NCBI RefSeq assembly: GCF_016545825.1
Contig: NC_052616.1
Span: 10,540,001-10,604,000, forward strand
DNA length: 64,000 nucleotides
Reading direction: 5' to 3'
Source: Eucalyptus grandis
Lineage: Eukaryota > Streptophyta > Magnoliopsida > Myrtales > Myrtaceae
Position numbers and translations under genes: made by a program. The notes under the pieces are model-generated. The model had not been told where the DNA came from. It saw only the letters and a program-made list of their open reading frames with translations, and made no database searches. This document shows, piece after piece, positions 57,305 to 64,000 of the stretch. Position 1 is the first letter of the stretch, and the number at the start of each line of letters is the position of its first letter.

Positions 57305-57969
57305 AAATCATACTAAGTTTCAATCACATCGAAACAATTGTAATATGTTGAATAGCAAATATCCCAAAATAAAATGATTTAATAGCACAAAAAACTTCAA
57401 ATCAGTTCATTTATGATCAATTTATCATAAATTAAAATTTTTGACTAGCAAAAACCCTAAATAGATACAATTGGGACAAATTTATCTTACCAAAAATTTT
57501 AAAATGGCATATTTATAACAAATTTGCTTTTCATCATTTTTTATTAGATTGGATTAATATTACGAAAAAAACCTCAAATTAGTACACAAATAGAGAAAGC
57601 AAAACCTCTAATTAATACATTCGTCAATTATCACCTATAATCTCATTCAGAAATTTAATGATAAAAATTTAACGAATAATAAATTTGTTACATATATACT
57701 AGTTGGGAATTTATGATGATGAAAAAATTAATTTGGATTAAATTTATTATAATCATATCGATTTAGGACTTTCGTGATATTGACTTGATAAGAATATTGT
57801 GAAAAAATATGTTTTGGTTGTGAGTTGGCAAGCAATGACTCTGCATGCATTGAACTTGGATAATAATCTGACCGGGGCAGGGTCAGCATGATAATATACT
57901 TAAATCAAATTAAATTAAAAAATAGAGGAATTTTTAATTTGTTTTACTCTTTTTATTTTTGGAATTTTA

Positions 57970-58149
57970 ATCGAGGACGTCAAACTCCCTCCCGAACCTC
58001 GGTTATAAGCGGGAGAGAACAGTCGAAGCTCTCGACGGAAGGAGATGAAGACGAGGGAGACCTAGTCGGAGCGCAAACGCCTCCGCCCCGAAAAGCACCA
58101 GCGGCCGCGTCGATCTCTCCATCTCCGGAGCTCAGTCCGGAGCGGCAAG
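57970..58149 (+). promoter_or_regulatory. MTP1: Proximal promoter and non-coding exon 1 of MTP1 copy 4
   Basis: TATA-like ttataag at 58003-58009. Exon 1 has the ctcagtccggagc repeat shared with copy 2 and ends cggcaag|gtctg. Confidence 0.5.
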
Positions 58150-59646
58150 GTCTGTTGTTTTTCTCCCATTCGCCTTCACTTCGGTGGTTTTTTTTTTTCC
58201 TTTCTTTTATCTTTTTCTCTTTTGGGTTCGGATCGTGGTTTGATGTTGGAGGGTTTCTTTTTTTATTTTATTTTCTTTTTGTTGATGTGATTATGTGGGA
58301 ATTCGAGGGTGACTTCGAGTGTTGACTTGATGATGAGCTTTTCGAGATATTGGATTCGATGCAGTGTGCGAGTGAATTTTGCTGATTATGAGCCAGGGGA
58401 GCTGCTTTCACTGGCTTAGAGTCTGGTTGTAACTGAATTAAGAATTGCGCTACTGGGAACTTGATGGGTGTGGGCTTTCTTGGCTTTGAAGAAGATGATG
58501 AGTCCGTTTTGCTTGTATTACAGAGGCCTAATGCTTGCAGAGTGTCGCTGGGCCTCCTTGTTTTGGCCTCTTTTAGAATTTTTCGGGTGCGAATGTTCAG
58601 GTGTGATTGTGTAATTCTATTTTTGGTTTGGGGATTCGGCTGTCCTTAGCCTTTTATGACAAATATCTGTCATCCGTGCATGTTTGTAGTGTTCTGTCAT
58701 AAGTTGACTTGTATGGCATATCTCCTTGGTCCTTAGGACTTGTGCGTTTATCCTCTTTTTAGCTGACGGTATCATTAGTTGATTTGATTGACCTGTTGCC
58801 GATATTTCTTCTTATGGTATCTTTGCTTATGAGATTTTTCTTCACCTATATGTTGTGAGTATCGGGCCAGTCATCTGGGTAATTGTACTTGAGCTGTGAC
58901 TTAACTTTGTTGCTCGATGCTGGTTTTAGATGTCCCTGGTCTTCAATGACCAATAAATTGATTGCTTCATACTTTTTCGTGGGTTTGATAGTGCAGGGAT
59001 CCTTCATTGCATTTAAACCTTAGCGAAGAAAGTGTATTTCTCAGACCAAATAAATAAATTATGTCTGGCTTATTTGCTATGTAAGCGAACCCGAAATATT
59101 GATGTTAGTCTAGTCTATCTGCAACCGGTCCTAATATACAGCTCATAGCAACACGTGGTGCCTCACCATCTGTGGAAAAACTTGGCCAAAATGAAATAGG
59201 CAAACTAAGAATCAAAGTAGACCAGTATATTTCATTTTTGGGCAAGCATTTCGGCCTATAATGTGGCGCCATGAGTTGTTATGGCCTATGTGTGAGGATT
59301 AACTACATCAACATTCTCAGTCCCTTAGAATGTAAAAGGACACAAAAACCAAGTGAAAAAAACTTGTTAATTTTGGTCTGGCAGGGGGGATCATATCTTG
59401 GGTTGGACAAGGCCCAAGAGTGCCAATGTAAATTTGGGGAATGCAATCGTCTCACTATATCTGGCAAACTTCAATTTGTCATCTCTTTTTCCTTTTAGTG
59501 GAACCATCCAAGTTTAGACGAGGAAATGAAATCAACCATAAAGATTTCTTGGTATAGGCTTACTCTTACTCTGGTATCCTTCAGTGTACCTTTAGTTATG
59601 CGGCCATCACTTTATTCGACTCACTTGGTTGTTTCTTTTGCTGCAG
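58150..59646 (+). other. MTP1: Leader intron of MTP1 copy 4, 1497 bp
   Basis: Donor at 58150, acceptor ttttgctgcag|atg at 59646. It has the same ~590-bp middle deletion as copy 3 (cgtggg|tttgatag near 58982), plus a further ~65-bp loss near 58243 (gatgttggaggg). Confidence 0.75.
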
Positions 59647-60912
59647 ATGAGCACGCATGATTCTGAACATGGGCACATCATTGAAGTGTGTCAAGATGTG
59701 CCAGCCATGGAAACAGGCCAGGTTGGTAGTAAGGTATGCGCAGAGGCACCTTGTGGTTTTTCAGACGTTAGAAATAGTTTGAAAGATGCAAGAGAGAGGT
59801 CAACCTCTACGAAGAAACTTTTAATTGCGGTGGTGCTTTGTATTATCTTCATGAGCATAGAAGTATTTGGTGGTATTGAAGCCAACAGTCTTGCCATTCT
59901 CACAGATGCAGCGCATTTGCTGTCAGATGTTGCCGCATATGCGATATCCTTATTCTCTCTTTGGGCATCAGGTTGGGAGGCAACTCCACGCCAGTCTTAT
60001 GGTTTCTTCCGAATTGAAATTCTTGGTGCACTTGTCTCCATCCAGATTATATGGCTACTTGCTGGGATTCTTGTGTATGAAGCAATAGAAAGACTTATCA
60101 ATGGTACAACGGAAGTTCATGGCTTTCTCATGTTCATTATTGCTGCCTTTGGTCTTCTTGTGAATATTGCCATGGCACTGTTACTGGGTCACGATCACAG
60201 CCATGGGCATGGTCATGACCATGGGCATGGACATAGTCATGGGCATGATGATGCACATGAACATAGTGATCATGCTCATAGCCATGAGGATCATGGTGAT
60301 TTGCATACTCATGGATTAACCATCAAGAAACATGACCATCATCATCATGGAGAAGATTCTAAAGGACATGCTGATCAACTTCATGGCCATGAAACAGATC
60401 AAACTGAGCCTCTTTTGCAGACTTGCTCGGAAGCTGAAGGTGACTCAAAACTTGGAGCCAAACAGAAGCAGCAACGTAATATTAACATGCAAGGTGCTTA
60501 TCTTCATGTACTTGGGGATTCCATTCAAAGTGTGGGTGTGATGATTGGCGGTGCAATTATATGGATTAAGCCCGAGTGGAAGATTGTCGACTTGATTTGC
60601 ACCCTGATATTCTCAGTAATTGTGCTTGGGACAACAATAAGGATGCTCCGTAACATTCTGGAGGTTTTGATGGAGAGTACGCCTAGAGAGATTGATGCCA
60701 CTAGGCTCGAGAGTGGACTTTGCAAGATGGATGAAGTGATTGCAGTTCATGAACTGCACATCTGGGCTATAACGGTTGGAAAGGTGCTATTAGCCTGCCA
60801 TGTCAAAATAAAGCGTGACGCCAATGCCGATATGGTCCTGGACAAGGTCGTGGATTACATCAGAAGAGAGTACAAGATAAGTCACGTCACCATTCAAGTA
60901 GAAAGAGAGTAG
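59647..60912 (+). CDS. MTP1: MTP1-type vacuolar Zn2+/H+ antiporter, copy 4
   Basis: 421 residues, intact, with the HLLSD and HVLGD Zn motifs and the VHELHIWAI tail. The His-rich loop is of the long type (six residues more than copies 2 and 3), with about 26 His. It shares with copy 1 the N-terminus [39 protein letters not shown], the [12 protein letters not shown] stretch and the full 3'UTR. Private changes: Phe for Val in helix I (IEVFGG), Tyr for Phe in helix II right after the Zn motif ([11 protein letters not shown]), QLHGHE in the loop, and GLCKMDEV for GLREMDEV in the C-terminal domain. It is the last copy and lies next to single-copy DNA, so it may hold the original locus position. Confidence 0.93.
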   Translation: MSTHDSEHGHIIEVCQDVPAMETGQVGSKVCAEAPCGFSDVRNSLKDARERSTSTKKLLIAVVLCIIFMSIEVFGGIEANSLAILTDAAHLLSDVAAYAISLFSLWASGWEATPRQSYGFFRIEILGALVSIQIIWLLAGILVYEAIERLINGTTEVHGFLMFIIAAFGLLVNIAMALLLGHDHSHGHGHDHGHGHSHGHDDAHEHSDHAHSHEDHGDLHTHGLTIKKHDHHHHGEDSKGHADQLHGHETDQTEPLLQTCSEAEGDSKLGAKQKQQRNINMQGAYLHVLGDSIQSVGVMIGGAIIWIKPEWKIVDLICTLIFSVIVLGTTIRMLRNILEVLMESTPREIDATRLESGLCKMDEVIAVHELHIWAITVGKVLLACHVKIKRDANADMVLDKVVDYIRREYKISHVTIQVERE

Positions 60913-61964
60913 ATGTTGGAAGGTGAATGATTTAGTTTTGGCATTGTATATGGATGGTAGCGTTGGGGTCACAATTCAGCTTCTAATTTGTTTGGATGTT
61001 GCCGTTTCGGCCTTTTTCTGGTAGCTGGGCCTTTGAGGCCCTTCAGGAGTATGATGTAATGTCCTTACTTTCTGTCTAAGTTTCTTTCACCATGTTTACT
61101 AGTTCAGTAAGTATTAAAGAGAGCTGCTCCAATTTAGCTGAATTGGGTCTTTAACAATGATTACTAGTTCAGTAAGCTTTCCAATCTTCGCATCATTGAA
61201 TTTCATTAGTTTGGTTGAAGATTCATTTTAGTGAAAAATTTGCCTGTGCCGATGTACCTTGGCTGCTGAGGGCATTTAGGGTTACGTGCCTCTACTAATC
61301 CAGATATCTATGATTGGATGATTCGACTCTTAACTATTAATTGCGGAAAGCTCAAGATGACAACATTAGTAGGAAAGCGAAATTCATTTATCATTTGGAA
61401 ATAATTTCTCGAGGCCGATGTACCTTTCTGCATTCTGCCTTGCAGAAATATGCCTGTCTGATGGAACTTTCATGAAGGATTCAGGAGGGATACGGAAGCA
61501 CATACAAGTCGAGTGGTTTTGTAGTAATCATGTTGATAGGAAAGACTACTTGACATGGCATGTAGAATTCCTAGATTACATTGCTGCTCAAGCTCGTTTG
61601 ATATGATGTTGTTGTTTACTCAGTGCTAGGAAGACATTGATTTGCCATTTTTAGTTGCAATTTTAACTAGTTGTCCAAAATTTGCATGAAGGAAAAACAA
61701 CGAAACAGCGGGATGTTCATTCGTTCTGAATCACCCAACGTTGCTTAGTTTAATAATGCTTCCAAATTAACTTTTGGTGAGCCAATTACATCCTGTAAAC
61801 AGAGGTTTACATCATATATACTCTGTACATGCGTGCGTGGGACCAATCTCTTTATTATACATGATCAGTCATACATGAATAGTCATACATGAATTGTTGA
61901 GCTTTCGTATCTACTGATGAGCCGGGCAAGGTACTAGCCTGCTTGAGCATACAATCGGCAGGAT
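60913..61964. other. 3' flank of MTP1 copy 4 and end of array
   Basis: 3'UTR to about 61065, where homology with the other units stops at atgatgtaatg. Beyond lies unique DNA. One 62-codon frame (ATG 61418) has no recognisable family and is probably chance. Nothing else seen. Confidence 0.5.
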
Positions 61965-64000
61965 TCAGCATTCTTGTAAGAAGTTGTGAGCATGACATGC
62001 CGCTCGAATGCCAGAAAACCCTGCCTCCGTTGCTAGAGTCTTGAACTCTCTCTCGGTCCTCTCTTTTCTACCTTGAAACATGCTCGTGATGAACACGTAC
62101 AATTGAAACAGGCTTGCAGAAGAAAGATTAGCTCCAGGTGTTTATAAAATCACCAGATCAACCGCCATTACTTTCCCGCAGTCAGGCAAAGTGTCGTAGC
62201 AGTTCTTCAGTATCTTGATACAGAGTTCGCCGCTCCATGTATGAAGCATTCACTGTCATCAGTTACCGAGTTAGTGCTCATAACGTGCAAAGAACTGAAA
62301 TTTACACTAGAACTCTGATGATAATGAAAAAAGCATTCTTCTAGCTCCTTGTTTCTGCAAACTTCCTGTAGCATCTAAGACTAACCTCCATGAAAATGGC
62401 ATCTCTTTTAGGAATACTCACAAACATCTCCTGCAATGTTCTCAATACCAGTAGCAAGTCGTAGTCTGCATCAGATTTCGAAATTAATCAATTTATGAAT
62501 TACTAAACTGTCATGTGTCTCAAACAATGATGCTTTAGTTTCTTTATTGTGATTAAAAGGAAGTAGGAAGGAATGTCTCTGTTGGTTTGCATTATGTCCT
62601 TGACCATAATTTACATAGATGCAATACTAGTTAAGAAACTGCATCACTGTTCCCAAATGAAAATTCAACTTAGGGTTGGTTTTTTTTTTTTTTTTGAACA
62701 GAACTTAGGGTTGGTTGAGATAGCAAAAAATTATTGAATAGTTTATGGCAGAAATGCTATCTGTTTCTCCCAACACAATCGCATTTGTGGAAGGAGGTCT
62801 ATATGATAAAAAAACCGCTAGAGATACCTTTAAAAGTTTATGCAGGTGCTACATAAAACCTTCGGGACTTCATAGGAAGTCTGGACCGTTTTGACTTTTC
62901 TAACAATGTCAACGGCCGATAAGTCTGTATGAGAATTCTCCCTCGCTTCCGTACCTGGATAAGAAGGCGACTTCTCAATAACCGATGCCAGGTCGAAATT
63001 GATCCCCTTAACGTGAGGGTATTTGGAAATGAGCATGCTAAAAATGGAACCATCACCATGTCTACATCAACCTGGGAGTCGAGCCCTTCAAAACCTTTGT
63101 AGGCATCCAAGATCGTCGACATGAACAGCTCGTTGTATTCTTTCATGGAGTCCTTGAAAAACTCAGAAAATCTGGCATTCTTCCCTGAGTATGAGAATGC
63201 ATTCACACCAGAACCTGTTCCCACAAGAGCCTAAACTGTCGTGAACTGTACTTCCCGGATGCGAAAATGATGCAGAGAAAGCATGATTCATAAACGATGC
63301 ATCACACTCTGACATATATGAAAATGGTTTATCTCAGTATGAAACATCTTCGATCCCAAATACCGAAATTTGAAGTTTCAGATTGAAACTACAATTCTAC
63401 AGCAAAGAGCCGTAGCAACAGCCTTGTAACTCGGCGTCTCATACCACAGGACACGAGATGTCTAAACTATGAAGACGACACAGAGTACATGTCTATACCT
63501 TTTAGAAACATGGAATTTGGGAGAAATAAAATTCATATGAAAATGAATCAAAAGCATAAACATAATTCCATAGAGCAAATCTGTCAGGCTTAGTCCTATT
63601 TAAGGTGGACGAACATAAACTCAAGGTGAGAATCTAACTTTCAAAAAAGCAGCTTTCATATTATCTACGGAGAACCTAGTAATTTCTTCTCTTGTATGGA
63701 AAGAACAATACACATATCAATCATGACCTTGTCCTGAACCATCAGCACCAGACCACTCGATGAACCACCTTCCCCGTTCCTCAAGAAATATTTGCGGCCA
63801 GGGGTGCCAAACCATAGACCCTGCAGCCCCCCTCACCCTGGTGATCTTTTCCAAGAGAGACTGAGAATCGCGTGGCTTGCGAGGAGGCTAAGCATTTTGT
63901 CCAGCGTGTCGTGTGCGTCCGGGTTGTTCTTGACGGGAATCTTGGAAGCGATCTGCGAAGGAGAGAGCATGGTGTCCGGGCCTTCTCTCTCCAGTATCTC
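61965..64000 (-). pseudogene. COMT-like O-methyltransferase pseudogene (partial, runs off the window)
   Basis: Four exon-like pieces read right to left. (1) 64000 to about 63720 carries AMLSPSQIASKIP-like text (TMLSPSQIASKIPVKNNPDA) and the LASHAILS dimerisation part, with a frame change, then LVLMVQDKV. (2) 63224-62955 has NAFSYSGKNARFSEFF and AYKGFEGL, a broken SAM-binding motif I (VDV then out of frame to GDGS), then ISKYPHVKGINFDL and SYPG, ending at a GT donor. (3) About 62447-62386 has NIAGD and, in another frame, FVSIPKRDAIFME. (4) 62262-61965 has [18 protein letters not shown], a stop where ILPVAPD would be expected, then GRKERTEREFKTLA and GFSGIRAACHAHNF. Order and motifs fit plant class II caffeic-acid-type O-methyltransferases (~360 aa). 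At least three frameshifts and one stop make it a pseudogene. The N-terminus lies beyond the window. Confidence 0.82.

Larger units (their letters stand above)
56398..57969. repeat. AT-rich degenerate repeat array upstream of MTP1 copy 4
   Basis: Same array type as 34480-35579. It contains a ~162-bp tandem duplication (about 56775-56936 repeated at 56937-57090) and the retroposed fragment at 57116-57304. Confidence 0.55.
15449..61065 (+). repeat. MTP1 tandem array, four units
   Basis: Four head-to-tail units, each ending in an MTP1 gene. Each unit begins with a block (15450-16260, 22720-23520, 39240-40010, 52840-53520) that starts gcttctcctttgtt and contains aatcccgtagacaggcgacg and cctgagccattggggcc. 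Two of the links then carry a ~1.2-1.5 kb GC-rich module, AT-rich repeats, the 5'UTR exon, the leader intron and the CDS. Copy 4 is not followed by the block: homology stops near 61065, so the repeated unit is [block + upstream + MTP1]. Removing later insertions gives a unit of about 7 kb. Confidence 0.8.

Noticed and set aside
1..64000. tRNA genes, CRISPR arrays, bacterial-type operons or viral genes
   Set aside because: Looked for on both strands; none seen beyond retroelement domains.

Overview
The window is nuclear DNA from a dicot plant, probably a woody species; a Myrtaceae/Eucalyptus-like genome is a guess from the repeat types. The evidence is plant-only gene families (BRH1-like RING-H2 proteins, MTP1 zinc transporters, COMT-like O-methyltransferase), a plant Ty1/copia element with a tRNA-Met primer site, Mutator-like elements with captured gene fragments, and AT-rich intergenic DNA with GC-rich coding islands. 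No bacterial, viral or CRISPR feature and no tRNA or rRNA gene was seen, apart from a short decayed plastid 16S rRNA fragment.

Region 1 (1-13.4 kb) is a decaying tandem family of RING-H2 E3 ligase genes. Copy 1 (1285-1800) is intact. Copy 2 (8787-9089) lost its first exon part, 5'UTR and TATA region by a deletion that joins its distal promoter to mid-CDS. Copy 3 (12758-13240) has a one-base frameshift inside the RING. The last two copies lie in ~3-4 kb repeat units that also carry antisense remnants of an RNase-H-like (RVT_3) domain. Between copies 1 and 2 are a reverse-oriented solo LTR, a fold-back Mutator-like element and a MITE.

Region 2 (15.4-61.1 kb) is a tandem array of four intact MTP1-type vacuolar Zn2+/H+ antiporter genes, all on +. 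Each has a 5'UTR exon, a 1.5-2.1 kb leader intron ending exactly at the ATG, and an intronless CDS of 415-423 codons. The ancestral repeat unit is about 7 kb; today's larger spacings come from datable insertions. These are a copia element (24.2-33.0 kb) holding a MITE and a 3-kb solo LTR; a second 3-kb solo LTR (42.1-48.7 kb) holding a Pack-MULE with PPR and other gene fragments plus a truncated LINE; further solo LTRs and MITEs; a retroposed fragment; and a plastid 16S fragment. Because units are paralogous, many insertions can be checked against an empty site elsewhere in the window. Indels and amino-acid differences group the four copies in conflicting ways along their length, which points to gene conversion or unequal exchange.

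Region 3 (61.1-64 kb) leaves the array and enters, on the minus strand, a multi-exon COMT-like O-methyltransferase pseudogene that runs off the right edge.

The only genes likely to give full-length proteins are RING copy 1 and the four MTP1 copies; RING copy 2 may give a short RING protein. I saw no wholly new biological system. The most unusual objects are the mosaic MTP1 array and the chimeric Pack-MULE.
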